Translations under genes and position numbers: made by a program | Origin: Nitrospira sp. UBA6909 | GTDB taxonomy: Bacteria > Nitrospirota > Nitrospiria > Nitrospirales > Nitrospiraceae | Assembly (NCBI GenBank): GCA_002451055.1 | Contig: DKBD01000017.1 | Span: 1,410-16,747 of the forward strand | Direction of reading: 5' to 3' | DNA: 15,338 nt | The notes under the pieces: model-generated | Database searches by the model: none | Told to the model about the DNA's origin: nothing | What the model saw: the letters and a program-made list of their open reading frames with translations, nothing else | Shown here: piece after piece, positions 6,180-14,891 of the stretch | Layout of the letters: the number at the start of each line of letters is the position of its first letter | Numbering within the stretch: position 1 is the first letter of the stretch

Positions 6180-8089
6180 TGACGCTGGACCCGAAAATCC
6201 CTCCCGGCCCGCTGGAAACCAAGTGGGACCGGCGCCGGTTCAGTGAGAAGCTTGTGAGTCCGGCCAACAAGCGGCGAATTAAAGTCATTGTCGTCGGCAC
6301 CGGTTTGGCAGGGGCCAGCGCGGCATCGACGCTAGGCCAGCTGGGCTATGAGGTGGAGTGTTTCTGTTTTCATGACAGCCCGCGTCGCGCTCATAGTATC
6401 GCAGCGCAGGGTGGGATCAATGCGGCGAAAAATTATCAAGACGACGGGGACAGTGTGGCGCGACTGTTTTACGATACCATCAAGGGCGGAGACTTCCGTT
6501 CGCGTGAGGCGAATGTGTACCGCCTGGCGCAGATCAGCACGCAGATCATTGATCAATGCGTGGCCCTCGGTGTCCCCTTTGCCAGGGAGTATGGAGGGCA
6601 ACTGGCCAATCGCTCGTTCGGCGGGGTGCAGGTGTCGCGCACGTTCTATTGCCGGGGCCAGACCGGGCAACAGCTTCTCTTGGGCGCCTACTCTGCGCTC
6701 TGTTGGCAAATCGAGCGCGGGCAGGTGACGATGCATCCTCGCACCGAAATGCTTGACCTCATTCTCGCCGACGGGCATGCACGAGGGATTGTCGTCCGCG
6801 ACCTCGTGACCGGACGCGTTACGGCACGTACCGCCCATGCCATTGTCTTGGCGACCGGCGGGTACAGCAACGTCTACTATCTTTCCACCAATGCGAGTGG
6901 CTGCAACGTCACCGCGACGTACAGGGCCTGGAAACAGGGTGCCGCCTTCGCCAATCCCTGTTTTACACAGATCCATCCCACCGCGATTCCTCCAACTGAA
7001 ACCTATCAAGCCAAACTGACCCTGATGTCCGAATCGCTTCGTAACGACGGACGGCTGTGGGTGCCGACAGCGCCGTCGGACAACCGACCCCCGGACACCA
7101 TTCCGGCTTCCGAACGAGACTATTTCCTGGAGCGACGCTACCCGCGTTTCGGCAATCTGGTGCCGCGAGACGTCGCATCCCGAGCTGTCAAATCCCTGTG
7201 TGACGAGGGCCGTGGTGTCGGACCTGGAGGCCAGGGTGTCTATCTGGATTTCAGCGACGTGATCGAGCAGCAAGGCATTGATGTCGTGCGAGAGCGCTAT
7301 GGCAACCTGTTCGATATGTATCGGCGGATTTCCGGGGAAGATGCGTATCGAGTGCCCATGCGCATCTATCCGGCGCCGCACTATACGATGGGAGGTCTCT
7401 GGGTCGATTACAATTTAATGAGCACAATTCCTGGACTCTTCGTCATCGGCGAGGCAAATTTTGCGGATCATGGCGCGAATCGACTAGGCGCCAGTTCGTT
7501 GATGCAGGGGCTGGCTGACGGATATTTCATTCTGCCGTATACGATCGGCCATTACTTGGCTACCGCGAAGGTTCCACTGTTGCCCGACAATCACAGCGCG
7601 TCGCAGGCAGCCTTGGAGCGTGTGACGAGCAGGGTCAAAAAACTGTTGGATGCAGGTAAGCGCCGAACAGCCGCCTCGTTCCATCGGGAGGTCGGCAGGA
7701 TCTTGTGGGATCACTGCGGGATGGAACGGTGCGAAACGGGCCTCAAACTGGCGCTGCAAACGATCCCCGCGTTGCGCGAGGAGTTTTGGCGTGATGTGGC
7801 TGTGCCTGGTTCTGGCGACGCGTTTAACCAAGAACTGGAGTACGCGGGGAGGGTGGCGGATTTTCTTGAGTTCGCCGAACTGCTCTGCTACGACGCGCTC
7901 CATCGAGAGGAGTCTTGTGGCGCGCATTTTCGGGAGGAGTCTCAAACCGCCGATGGTGAGCCGCAGCGCGACGACGTACGATTTGCCCACGTGGCCGCCT
8001 GGGAGTATCGGATGGATGGTCCGCCCGTTTTGCATAAAGAACCGCTCACCTTCGAATTTGTGCAGCCCACCACAAGAAGCTACCAATAA
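6176..8089 (+). CDS. sdhA: Succinate dehydrogenase/fumarate reductase flavoprotein subunit
   Basis: This catalytic FAD subunit interconverts succinate and fumarate. It has 637 residues, as usual for the b558-linked family, and starts at the ATG overlapping the sdhC stop. FAD-binding GTGLAG is at 41-46. The histidine for covalent FAD attachment is H73 in [13 protein letters not shown]. Active-site elements follow in order: HPTA at 267-270, [11 protein letters not shown] at 285-295, R331 in [10 protein letters not shown]402 in [12 protein letters not shown], and [20 protein letters not shown] with R436. The C-terminal part is the helical/capping domain of flavoprotein subunits and ends in a short acidic-to-basic tail. 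The first 30 residues are an N-terminal extension before the Rossmann strand. The subunit acts with SdhB on the cytoplasmic face of the membrane. In Nitrospira such an enzyme would serve the TCA cycle in either direction. Confidence 0.96.
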   Translation: MMTLDPKIPPGPLETKWDRRRFSEKLVSPANKRRIKVIVVGTGLAGASAASTLGQLGYEVECFCFHDSPRRAHSIAAQGGINAAKNYQDDGDSVARLFYDTIKGGDFRSREANVYRLAQISTQIIDQCVALGVPFAREYGGQLANRSFGGVQVSRTFYCRGQTGQQLLLGAYSALCWQIERGQVTMHPRTEMLDLILADGHARGIVVRDLVTGRVTARTAHAIVLATGGYSNVYYLSTNASGCNVTATYRAWKQGAAFANPCFTQIHPTAIPPTETYQAKLTLMSESLRNDGRLWVPTAPSDNRPPDTIPASERDYFLERRYPRFGNLVPRDVASRAVKSLCDEGRGVGPGGQGVYLDFSDVIEQQGIDVVRERYGNLFDMYRRISGEDAYRVPMRIYPAPHYTMGGLWVDYNLMSTIPGLFVIGEANFADHGANRLGASSLMQGLADGYFILPYTIGHYLATAKVPLLPDNHSASQAALERVTSRVKKLLDAGKRRTAASFHREVGRILWDHCGMERCETGLKLALQTIPALREEFWRDVAVPGSGDAFNQELEYAGRVADFLEFAELLCYDALHREESCGAHFREESQTADGEPQRDDVRFAHVAAWEYRMDGPPVLHKEPLTFEFVQPTTRSYQ

Positions 8090-8148
8090 CCGGTGACGCG
8101 TAAGGGGTGTGCCGAGGAAAGAGTCGGAGAGAGTGTGGTAGACGAGCC

Positions 8149-8937
8149 ATGAAATTCACGTTGAAGATATGGCGGCAGCAGGGCCCCAATGAGAAAGGAG
8201 GCTTGGCGACCTATGAGGCGGATGAGATAGGCCCAGACATGTCGTTTCTAGAAATGCTCGACGGAGTCAACCAACGGTTGATTCTGGCTGGTGAGGAGCC
8301 GGTGGCCTTCGAACATGATTGCCGCGAAGGTATCTGTGGGAGCTGCTCGCTGGTGATCGACGGGGTGCCCCACGGACCGGATCGTGGAATCACGACCTGC
8401 CAGCTGTATATGCGGCGATTCTCCGATGGGGTCACGATCACGATTGAGCCCTGGCGCGCCCGTGCGTTTCCCGTCATCAAGGATTTGGTTGTGGATCGGA
8501 GCGCGCTGGACCGGGTCATGAGGGCGGGCGGGTACATCTCCGTCAACACGGGCGGGGCCGTGGACGGCAACGCGCAGTTGATCGGCAAAGAGCAGGCCGA
8601 GACCGCCATGGATGCCGCTTCCTGCATCGGATGCGGAGCCTGTGTTGCTGCCTGTAAGAACGCGTCAGCCATGCTCTTCGTAGCGGCGAAAGTCTCCCAT
8701 TTGGCCTCGCTGCCGCAAGGCAAGCCGGAGCGGGCACGTCGTGTGACGGCAATGATCGAGGCAATGGATGACGAAGGATTCGGGTCTTGTGGGAATCTTT
8801 ATGAATGTGAAGCAGTCTGCCCTAAGAGCATCAGTGTCCGTTTCATCGCCACGCTCAATCGAGAATATCTTCGCGCCGGGATCGTCGAGTCAGGTGTGCC
8901 AGCCGATCCGGAAACGCCTCATGCGGAGTCTGACTAG
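8149..8937 (+). CDS. sdhB: Succinate dehydrogenase/fumarate reductase iron-sulfur subunit
   Basis: This electron-transfer subunit of complex II has 262 residues from the ATG at 8149. That start is chosen because [10 protein letters not shown] is the normal family N-terminus; a frame from 8107 would add an unlikely Arg-rich stretch. The ribosome site is weak. Cluster ligands are complete: C58, C63, C66 and C84 for [2Fe-2S] ([10 protein letters not shown] ... TTC), C159, C162, C165 and C169 for one cubane cluster ([11 protein letters not shown]), and C214, C220 and C224 for the quinone-proximal cluster, with C169 and C224 followed by K and P as in the family ([13 protein letters not shown]). 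It lies 59 bases after sdhA on the same strand and closes the sdhCAB operon. No terminator is evident before the next promoter at 9010. Confidence 0.95.
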   Translation: MKFTLKIWRQQGPNEKGGLATYEADEIGPDMSFLEMLDGVNQRLILAGEEPVAFEHDCREGICGSCSLVIDGVPHGPDRGITTCQLYMRRFSDGVTITIEPWRARAFPVIKDLVVDRSALDRVMRAGGYISVNTGGAVDGNAQLIGKEQAETAMDAASCIGCGACVAACKNASAMLFVAAKVSHLASLPQGKPERARRVTAMIEAMDDEGFGSCGNLYECEAVCPKSISVRFIATLNREYLRAGIVESGVPADPETPHAESD

Positions 8938-9009
8938 CCCGTTTCGCCTCTGCGAATGAGCAGCACGTCATTCGTGTGCCTGCATCCTCGGCGCAAGACA
9001 GCAATCAAC

Positions 9010-9037
9010 TTGACTATGCGGGAAAGGTCTTTATAGT
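9010..9037 (+). promoter_or_regulatory. Sigma70-type promoter before the PilZ gene
   Basis: TTGACT (9010-9015) and TATAGT (9032-9037) are each 5 of 6 to consensus and are 16 bases apart. The predicted transcript would begin near 9044, giving a leader of about 37 bases with GGAGG at 9066-9070 before the ATG at 9081. It separates this gene from sdhCAB as an independent unit. Confidence 0.6.
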
Positions 9038-9080
9038 GCGGCGTTAGGGAGTTTCGGTCGGCGATGGAGGCCGACGATGA

Positions 9081-9638
9081 ATGAGCCGCCAGGTGATTTG
9101 TCCGCAGTGTCTGAACGGCGCCGTGATCCGCTCACGTCCCCAATCGCCGCGAGAACATGTCGGGTGGTGGATCGGGATCGTTCCATTCCGCTGTCAACAT
9201 TGCAGCCATCGCTTCTTAGCCCGGAGTTCTAGCAAAGAGAGTTTCCAACATTCGACCGACCGCCGGGAACACCTCCGTATCCCCGTGCGGCTCTGCCTGT
9301 CGTTCTCCGGAGGGAAGGTGCGGGGCGAAGGCACCGTCATGGATCTTTCCCTGGGCGGCTGCATCATCAGGAGCAACACGCCAGTGCAGGTTGACGATAT
9401 TTTTTATCTGGAGATTGCCGTCGTCAACAATGAAGAGCCTATCGAAGTGGCGGCGATGGTCAGTTCGGTAAGTACGCGCGGCATTGCGTTCAAATTTCTC
9501 CGGAAGGCCCAAGAAAACAAACAGCTCCTCTCGTTCATCCAGTCCCGTTCCGGTTCCATGTCCTCGGTCCTTTCAAAGGCCGTCGAGCCTACGGTCGCCG
9601 TTTCGCTCGCCCAAGAGAAGGGCTCTCCCGGAGACTAG
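9081..9638 (+). CDS. PilZ domain protein with N-terminal zinc ribbon
   Basis: This 185-residue cytoplasmic protein has two parts. Residues 7-41 form a CPQC ... CQHC zinc ribbon (C7, C10, C38, C41). Residues about 60-150 form a PilZ domain with both cyclic-di-GMP signature pieces: R62 and R66 in DRREHLRIPVRL, and DLSLGG at 88-93. PilZ proteins bind cyclic di-GMP and act as effectors in motility, exopolysaccharide or surface behaviour. The zinc ribbon suggests contact with a partner or nucleic acid, but its target cannot be read. The ATG at 9081 has GGAGG 10 bases upstream and a good promoter further up. The last 30 residues are a low-complexity tail. The bactofilin gene follows after 222 bases in the same direction; co-function with it is only suggested by proximity. 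Confidence 0.85.
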   Translation: MSRQVICPQCLNGAVIRSRPQSPREHVGWWIGIVPFRCQHCSHRFLARSSSKESFQHSTDRREHLRIPVRLCLSFSGGKVRGEGTVMDLSLGGCIIRSNTPVQVDDIFYLEIAVVNNEEPIEVAAMVSSVSTRGIAFKFLRKAQENKQLLSFIQSRSGSMSSVLSKAVEPTVAVSLAQEKGSPGD

Positions 9639-9860
9639 CAGCCTGCCGAAACCCATAAAGATGGACATTTCACCAGAGGAGGAACCGTACATTTTCAATC
9701 CAACGACTTTGTAATTGACCGGTGATCGGCTGTTCACCAATCACGGCCGGCGTTCAACCGAACCCACAGTCAAGAAAAGTCTTGTGGAGACCGATAGAGG
9801 ATGGCACCGACATTGAAGAGTGCACACGATCACATTCTTGAGAAGACAGGGAGGCGTCGC

Positions 9861-10364
9861 ATGTGGAAGCAAGAGAATGCGGCATACGCGGGAGATGGGA
9901 CAAATCTGGACAGACACATTTCTACAGGAGGCAGGCCGGTACCAGCCGATACCGTGATTGCCTTCATCGGCAAGGGTGTCGCATTCAAAGGCGTCATCAC
10001 CTATTCGGGTACGGTGCGCATCGACGGGTCGCTGGACGGGGAGATTCACACAGAGGGCGGCTTGATCGTAGGGCCCGAGGCGGTAATTACGGCGAAGATT
10101 GCGGCAGGGTCTGTCGTGTCCGAGGGAACCATCACAGGTGATATTCACGCATCGGAGCGGATTAGACTACTCGCGCCCGCCGTGATCGACGGCAGTTTGA
10201 AGAGCCCCATGCTGTCGATTGAGGAAGGCGTCCGCATGAATGGCACATTGGAAATGGCCGGAGTGGCTCAGCAGGTGGTATCTCGCGAGCCCAAACTCTA
10301 TGCGGTGGGGCCCTCGAATCGGGAGCCTGTCACACGAGTGGAAGACAAGCGAGAAGAACAATGA
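9861..10364 (+). CDS. Bactofilin family cytoskeletal protein
   Basis: This 167-residue bactofilin is a member of the polymer-forming beta-helix proteins that build nucleotide-independent filaments for cell shape, polarity or appendage placement. After a flexible 30-residue N-terminus, the core reads FIGKGVAFKGVITYSGTVRI, then DGSLDGEIHTEGGLIVGPEA, followed by further hydrophobic-glycine repeats (ITAKI, VVSEGTITGDIHA, IRLLAPAVIDGSLKSP) typical of the right-handed beta-helix. A charged C-terminal tail (VEDKREEQ) follows. The ATG at 9861 is preferred to the in-frame ATG at 9801 because GGGAGG stands 6 bases upstream; the other has AGAGG directly abutting. No membrane segment is present. It lies downstream of the PilZ gene with no other gene between. 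Confidence 0.9.
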   Translation: MWKQENAAYAGDGTNLDRHISTGGRPVPADTVIAFIGKGVAFKGVITYSGTVRIDGSLDGEIHTEGGLIVGPEAVITAKIAAGSVVSEGTITGDIHASERIRLLAPAVIDGSLKSPMLSIEEGVRMNGTLEMAGVAQQVVSREPKLYAVGPSNREPVTRVEDKREEQ

Positions 10365-10479
10365 GGGAGAGGCAGCGGCGGCTGGTGCCCGTCGTTGTGA
10401 CATGGCGGCGCCTCTGACGGCAAGGTTGCTGGTCTCAAAAAGGGCAACCTGCAGCCGGCATCGTATCGGACCATGGCCA

Positions 10480-10830
10480 TTAGTTCCGTCCGTGTTGCTT
10501 CAACAATTCTTGAAACTCTTCCGGTATAGGCATGGATTTGAACGGAGGCACATGTGCCCCGCCTGTATTGCCCACCGGCACCCAGATCCATGTAAAAAGC
10601 AGTGATCCGCAAATTCTGGCAATTTGGCCCGTGATCTCCGTGAGGTCCCGGCGTTTCCAACCGACCTTCAGCATCCCCCAGTGGGCCGTCGCGTGAGGCA
10701 ACGTAAACGATTGGCCGAGAATATGCGCGCGCTCAAGGTGGGAAAAGGCCTTATCGAGATGATTGTCTGCGTACTGCTGACATGCCGCGGTCAGCTCTCG
10801 GTCATAGGCTTGTCGTAGCGCTGCGTGCAT
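10480..10830 (-). CDS. DUF3703 family protein
   Basis: This 116-residue protein has the conserved pieces of DUF3703: AFSHLERAHILGQSFTLPHATAHWGMLKVG (in two blocks), RRDLTEITGQIARI, and the closing VPVGNTGGAHVPPFKSMPIP. The fold is predicted to be largely helical, with one hydrophobic stretch (ICGSLLFTWIWVPVG) that could be membrane-apposed. The function of the family is not known to me. The start is well supported, with GGAAGGA six bases before the ATG on the minus strand. It stands alone and divergent from the LemA operon, sharing a 150-base intergenic region, and converges on the bactofilin gene. Confidence 0.85.
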   Translation of the reverse strand: MHAALRQAYDRELTAACQQYADNHLDKAFSHLERAHILGQSFTLPHATAHWGMLKVGWKRRDLTEITGQIARICGSLLFTWIWVPVGNTGGAHVPPFKSMPIPEEFQELLKQHGRN

Positions 10831-10980
10831 CTCTTATCCTTCCGCCATACCGCCCATTGTTCAACTCAATTCCGTGTGTTGGGGCGCCTCCGGCATTTCT
10901 AATTGACTGGTGCCATGGTAGCATGTTGCCCAGGCTGTGCGGCAACAGAGGTCAGTCCTCTGGCGAAGGAGGGGAACCAT

Positions 10981-11583
10981 ATGATTCGTGGATGGGGGAA
11001 AGATAGCTTGATCACTGCCGCGCTGGGAGGCGTACTGGTTTTGACCGGCTGCGGGTATAACGACTTGCAGGGGCTGGACGAAGACACGAAAGCCGCCTGG
11101 AGCGAAGTCGTCAACCAATATCAACGCCGTGCTGATCTCATTCCGAATCTCGTCGCCACTGTAAAGGGGTACGCGGAGCACGAGCGCGAGACGCTCGAGG
11201 GGGTCGTGAGCGCCCGTTCAAAAGCCACGGGGATTCAGATCACGCCCGAGACGCTGAAAAATCCCGACACGTTCAAGGAATTTCAGCAAGCCCAGGCCGG
11301 CCTAACCACCGCGTTGGGCCGCCTCATTGCCATCGCCGAGAACTATCCGAACCTCAAAGCCGATCAGAATTTCCTCGATCTCCAAAGCCAGTTGGAGGGG
11401 ACGGAAAACCGGATTGCCGTCGCACGCAAGCGGTACATCGACCGCGTGGCGGAGTACAACAAAATGGTCCGCTATTTCCCCACCAATTTGACGGCCAAGT
11501 TCCTGCTTCAGATGGAAGAGAAACCGAATTTCACGGTGGCGGACGAGAAAGCGGTGGCGCAGCCCCCGGAAGTGAAATTCTAA
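10981..11583 (+). CDS. lemA: LemA family lipoprotein
   Basis: The 200-residue protein starts at the ATG at 10981, which has GAAGGAGGGG a few bases upstream; an in-frame ATG 78 bases earlier lacks this and would spoil the signal peptide. Residues 1-23 are a lipoprotein signal ending in the lipobox LTGC, with C24 the likely lipidated residue. The LemA core follows: YNDLQGLDEDTKAAWSEVVN, QYQRRADLIPNLV, KGYAEHERETLEGVVSARSK, then a long helical bundle and YFPTNLTAKFLLQMEEKPNF. LemA proteins are membrane-associated helical bundles of unclear biochemical role, often encoded with TPM-domain proteins, as here: the next gene starts about 28 bases after its stop. A membrane-proximal scaffold or quality-control role is the usual inference. 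Confidence 0.93.
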   Translation: MIRGWGKDSLITAALGGVLVLTGCGYNDLQGLDEDTKAAWSEVVNQYQRRADLIPNLVATVKGYAEHERETLEGVVSARSKATGIQITPETLKNPDTFKEFQQAQAGLTTALGRLIAIAENYPNLKADQNFLDLQSQLEGTENRIAVARKRYIDRVAEYNKMVRYFPTNLTAKFLLQMEEKPNFTVADEKAVAQPPEVKF

Positions 11584-11611
11584 GTCTAGGTTGAGGCTGA
11601 GGTTGGGGAGG

Positions 11612-12508
11612 ATGGTGGCGTCGCAGAAGAAAACGTGCTCCGTCATCCTCTTCTTCGTCTCGGCCTTGACCGTAACCGTGACCTTCTCGGTTCTTGCCCG
11701 GGCGCTCGACGTGCCGGCGCTCACGGGCCGCGTCGTCGACCTTGCCCATGTGTTGCCGGCCTCGACGGTGGACATGCTGTCGGCCCGGATGGCGGCACAT
11801 GAGACCGAAACCGGCAATCAAGTCGCTGTCCTGATTATGCCCTCGCTTGAAGGCGAGCCCCTCGAAGAATTTTCCCATCGCGTCGCGACGGCCTGGAAAC
11901 TCGGCCAAAAGGGAAGTGACAATGGAGTCCTGCTTCTGGTGGCCATACAAGAACGCAAGGTCCGGCTTGAGGTCGGATATGGTCTGGAAGGCAACCTGAC
12001 CGACGCTCGGTCGGCGCAAATCATCAGAAACGACATTGTTCCCCGGTTCCGAGCCGGAGATCTGCCGGGAGGCGTGTCCGCCGGGGTCGATGCCGTTGTA
12101 CGGACAATCGAAGGAACGTATCAGGCATCCGACAGAGCGGCCCCACAACGAGAGGATGATGTTATCGGGCAGATTGCGGTAGCCGTCATCGTCGGGGTTG
12201 TGGTGGGGCTCAGCGTCATGGGTATTCATCGGTTTTTGGGGGCGGTCGCCGGTGCCGGGCTTGCAGTGCTCCTGGCACCGTGGTTGGTGCCGGCCTTGAT
12301 GACGGGCGGGATCACGCTCTTGTTGCTCTTGTTCATGTCCGCCGCAGGCGCCGGCGGAAGAGGCAGGAGGTACCGAGGAGTTGATGATTGGGTCTGGTAC
12401 AGCAGTCGAGGTGGTGGATGGGGTGGCGGCTCGTTCGGCAGTCTCGGAGGGGGGTTCGGAGGAGGGGGAGGCGGTTTCGGAGGAGGTGGTGCCAGTGGAA
12501 ACTGGTAA
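11612..12508 (+). CDS. TPM domain protein (YgcG family), secreted or anchored
   Basis: The protein has about 298 residues. It opens with a signal-like hydrophobic stretch (CSVILFFVSALTVTVTFSVL). The TPM domain follows, roughly residues 40-165: LTGRVVDLAHVLP, HETETGNQVAVLIMPSLEG, WKLGQKGSDNGVLLLVAIQE, VGYGLEGNLTDARSAQII and PRFRAGDLPGGVSAGV. After it come two to three hydrophobic spans (IAVAVIVGVVVGLSVMG and others) and a Gly/Phe-rich C-terminus ending in GGGGASGNW, the usual YgcG layout. The start is uncertain: ATG 11612, GTG 11615 and TTG 11591 are in frame, and GGGGAGG directly abuts the ATG. TPM proteins are named for thylakoid lumen and membrane homologues and have been linked to photosystem repair and phosphatase activity. 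The 3' end overlaps the next gene by 14 bases. Confidence 0.9.
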   Translation: MVASQKKTCSVILFFVSALTVTVTFSVLARALDVPALTGRVVDLAHVLPASTVDMLSARMAAHETETGNQVAVLIMPSLEGEPLEEFSHRVATAWKLGQKGSDNGVLLLVAIQERKVRLEVGYGLEGNLTDARSAQIIRNDIVPRFRAGDLPGGVSAGVDAVVRTIEGTYQASDRAAPQREDDVIGQIAVAVIVGVVVGLSVMGIHRFLGAVAGAGLAVLLAPWLVPALMTGGITLLLLLFMSAAGAGGRGRRYRGVDDWVWYSSRGGGWGGGSFGSLGGGFGGGGGGFGGGGASGNW

Positions 12509-13157
12509 TGGGCTGAAACTCACGGCCGAGGAACAGGAGCGGATCACGTCGGCGGTGGAGAAGGCGGAGCGACAAACCAATGCGGAGATCGTGCCGATGA
12601 TTGTCTCGCGATCGGGGCTGTACCGCGACGCGCAACATCGGGCCGGGTTGGCCGCAGCCCTGGCGGCATTGACGATCCTGCTGACCCTTGAAAGGTTATG
12701 GCTTCCTTGGGGATGGCATGCCGCGAACGCGGCCTGGCTTGTTCTCGCCGTTACCCTCGCCTATGGGAGCGGGACATGGGTAGGGACTTGGTCGCCTGTC
12801 ATCCGGCTGCTGACCTCACACGAGCGTATGCGGCAAAAGGTCATCTTGAGAGCCGAGCGGGCGTTTGCCCAACATTCAGTTTCACAGACCCGCGATCGCA
12901 CGGGTGTGCTGATCATGCTGTCGATGCTAGAGAAACAAATCTACGTTCTGCCGGATCGTTCGTTGGCTGGGCTGGTGTCCGCAGAGCGATGGAAACAGGT
13001 GGCGCAAGCGGCCGTTGAGCGCTTACATGACGGCGACATCGCCGACGGATTGTCCCATGCCATTCAAACCTGCGGGTTGGTCCTCGCGGAGGTCTGTCCC
13101 GGCCGTCCCGGCGACAACCCCAATGAGTTGCCCGACAAACTGATTCAGGAGACCTAG
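12495..13157 (+). CDS. TPM domain membrane protein
   Basis: The protein has 220 residues from a GTG at 12495. AGGAGGTGG (12481-12489) stands 5 bases upstream, inside the glycine codons of the preceding gene, so translation is probably coupled. A frame from 12381 is an out-of-frame reading of the upstream Gly-rich tail and is rejected. The first TPM half (LTAEEQERITSAVEKAERQT, NAEIVPMIVSRSG) is interrupted by two membrane spans at about 49-68 and 77-95. The second half then follows (RTGVLIMLSMLEKQIYVLPD, then GDIADGLSHAI). This is the arrangement of the second, membrane-bound TPM protein of LemA-TPM-TPM clusters. Its biochemical role is unknown; a joint envelope function with LemA and the preceding TPM protein is inferred from the overlap. 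Confidence 0.88.
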   Translation: METGNGLKLTAEEQERITSAVEKAERQTNAEIVPMIVSRSGLYRDAQHRAGLAAALAALTILLTLERLWLPWGWHAANAAWLVLAVTLAYGSGTWVGTWSPVIRLLTSHERMRQKVILRAERAFAQHSVSQTRDRTGVLIMLSMLEKQIYVLPDRSLAGLVSAERWKQVAQAAVERLHDGDIADGLSHAIQTCGLVLAEVCPGRPGDNPNELPDKLIQET

Positions 13158-13242
13158 ATGAGAGTAGCCGACTGAAAAACTCCGCAGCTTGAAGGAGTCT
13201 TGCTTGGCGGGAATATGGAACTGGTTGGTCGAATTCATTTCA

Positions 13243-13271
13243 TAGACGCCCTGGCTGTATTCCGCTAGAAT
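13243..13271 (+). promoter_or_regulatory. Possible promoter giving a leaderless murJ message
   Basis: TAGACG (13243-13248, 4 of 6 to consensus) and TAGAAT (13266-13271, 5 of 6) are 17 bases apart. The expected start of transcription is about 13278, next to the murJ ATG at 13279. No ribosome binding site precedes that ATG, which is consistent with a leaderless message. Confidence 0.4.
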
Positions 13272-13278
13272 TCGCCCC

Positions 13279-14883
13279 ATGTCCGATCCTACCGCGCCGA
13301 ACAACCCTCCATCGACAGGGCAGGGCGAGCAACAATCGGTCGTAAAAGCAGCCGGAGTGATCGGCGCAGCTACCTTTTCCAGCCGCATATTGGGTTTCAT
13401 CCGTGACATGGTGCTGGCCAGACTGTTCGGCGCCACGCCGGCCGCGGATGCATTTTTCGTCGCCTTTCGCATCCCCAGTCTTCTCCGCGAGCTGTTTGCT
13501 GAAGGCTCGATGTCGTCGGCCTTCATTCCGGTGTTTACGGAATACCGGACGATGCGCGGCAAGCAGGAAGCATGGGAGCTGGCCAGCGCCGTGTTTACGA
13601 CGCTGCTGACGGTCGTCACGTTGGTGACGATCGCGGGAATTCTTGCCGCTCCATGGCTCGTGCAGGTGCTCGCACCGGGATTCCAGGAGGATCCCGAGAA
13701 ACTCGCGCTCGCGACGCTGCTCGCCCGTATGATGTTTCCTTATTTGCTCTTTGTCAGCTTGGCTGCACTGGCGATGGGCATTTTGAACTCGGTGCGAGCC
13801 TTTGCCGCGCCGGCCTTTTCACCGCTCTTTTTGAACATTTTTATTATCTCGTGCGCCTTGGGGTTGTCTCCGTATCTACAAGAGCCGATCATGGGGGTCG
13901 CAATCGGAGTGGTAGCAGGAGGGGCGGCGCAGTTCGCCATGCAGCTCCCCAGCCTGAAGCTGCGGGGATTGTTGTTCGGGTTTCGATTTGAGCCGGGCCA
14001 TCCAGGCCTCAGAAAGATCGGTCTGCTGATGGTGCCGTCATTGCTCGGTCTGTCTGTCACACAAATCAATCTCACGGTGAGCACGGTGTTGGGATCGTTT
14101 TTCGCCGGGGGGCCGACCTACTTGTTTTACGGCATGCGGTTGATCCAGTTCCCATTGGGAATTTTCGGCGTCGCCTTGGCCACGGCGATTCTTCCGACCC
14201 TCTCCTCTCAGGCGGCGCGAGGCGAGATGGATGAGCTTCGAACCACGCTCGGTTTCGGCCTGCGCATGATCGTGTTCATTATCGTGCCGGCGATGGTGGG
14301 GCTGATTCTGCTGCGGACACCGATCGTGCATCTCTTTTTCGAGCACGGCACGTTTACCGCGAAGGATACGGCGCAGACGGCGCTGACAGTGCTTTGCTAC
14401 GCCGTCGGCTTGTGGGCCTTCGGTGGAGTGCGAATCATTGTGACGGCGTTCTATTCGCTGCAAGACACCAAGACGCCGGCTGTCTCGGCGGCGATTGCCG
14501 TTGTGGCGAACATTCTCTTCTCGCTCGCCTTGATGTCTCCCCTCGGCGCGGCTGGGCTGGCGTTGGCCACAGCGCTCGCCGCCATGGTGAACGGCGGCAT
14601 CTTGGTGGCGGTCCTCAATCGACGGTTAGGAGGCATCAACTGGGGATCCGTCTGGCGAACGTCCTTACGTGTCATTGCGGCCTGTGTGCCGATGATGATC
14701 GTCTGTTGGTGGATCTCCAGCGCGCAGGTGTGGGCGCAGCCTGCCGACTGGATCGCAAAAACGGTCATGCTTTTCGTCGCCATTGGAGTGAGTGTGACCG
14801 GATACCTTGGGGTTCACGCCCTACTGCGATCCGAAGAACTCGATGTGGTGTGGGGGATGGTGCGCAGAAAAATCAGGCGGTGA
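13279..14883 (+). CDS. murJ: Lipid II flippase MurJ (MviN)
   Basis: This 534-residue polytopic inner-membrane protein of the MOP superfamily moves lipid II across the cytoplasmic membrane for peptidoglycan synthesis. After a 20-residue Pro/Gln-rich N-terminus come the signature blocks: SSRILGFIRDMVLARLFGA, AADAFFVAFRIPSLLRELFA, EGSMSSAFIPVFTEY, then LFYGMRLIQFPLGIFGVALA with the conserved transport-cavity arginine. About 14 hydrophobic spans follow in the usual order, and the length is typical. The ATG at 13279 is the only good start in reach; it lacks a ribosome binding site but sits at the predicted transcription start. The gene lies 121 bases after the TPM operon. Its stop TGA overlaps a GTG that could start the following gene (GTGA, 14880-14883), suggesting co-transcription. 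Confidence 0.95.
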   Translation: MSDPTAPNNPPSTGQGEQQSVVKAAGVIGAATFSSRILGFIRDMVLARLFGATPAADAFFVAFRIPSLLRELFAEGSMSSAFIPVFTEYRTMRGKQEAWELASAVFTTLLTVVTLVTIAGILAAPWLVQVLAPGFQEDPEKLALATLLARMMFPYLLFVSLAALAMGILNSVRAFAAPAFSPLFLNIFIISCALGLSPYLQEPIMGVAIGVVAGGAAQFAMQLPSLKLRGLLFGFRFEPGHPGLRKIGLLMVPSLLGLSVTQINLTVSTVLGSFFAGGPTYLFYGMRLIQFPLGIFGVALATAILPTLSSQAARGEMDELRTTLGFGLRMIVFIIVPAMVGLILLRTPIVHLFFEHGTFTAKDTAQTALTVLCYAVGLWAFGGVRIIVTAFYSLQDTKTPAVSAAIAVVANILFSLALMSPLGAAGLALATALAAMVNGGILVAVLNRRLGGINWGSVWRTSLRVIAACVPMMIVCWWISSAQVWAQPADWIAKTVMLFVAIGVSVTGYLGVHALLRSEELDVVWGMVRRKIRR

Positions 14884-14891
14884 GCCGGCTT

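Noticed and set aside
6332..7381. 349-residue open frame antisense to sdhA
   Set aside because: It is a shadow of the GC-rich flavoprotein gene: the composition is His/Arg-rich and not protein-like, and sdhA has all its catalytic motifs in the other strand.
9661..9714. 17-codon frame MDISPEEEPYIFNPTTL between the PilZ and bactofilin genes
   Set aside because: Only a weak AAAG upstream, and no transcription or conservation evidence; unlike the lysine peptide it lacks a ribosome site.
10422..10450. AGGTTGC/GCAACCT stem after the bactofilin gene as a terminator
   Set aside because: The 7-bp stem has a long loop and no T run on either side; too weak to call.
11531..12580. 349-residue open frame antisense to the TPM gene
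   Set aside because: Low-complexity mirror of the Gly-rich TPM gene; no start context and no domain.
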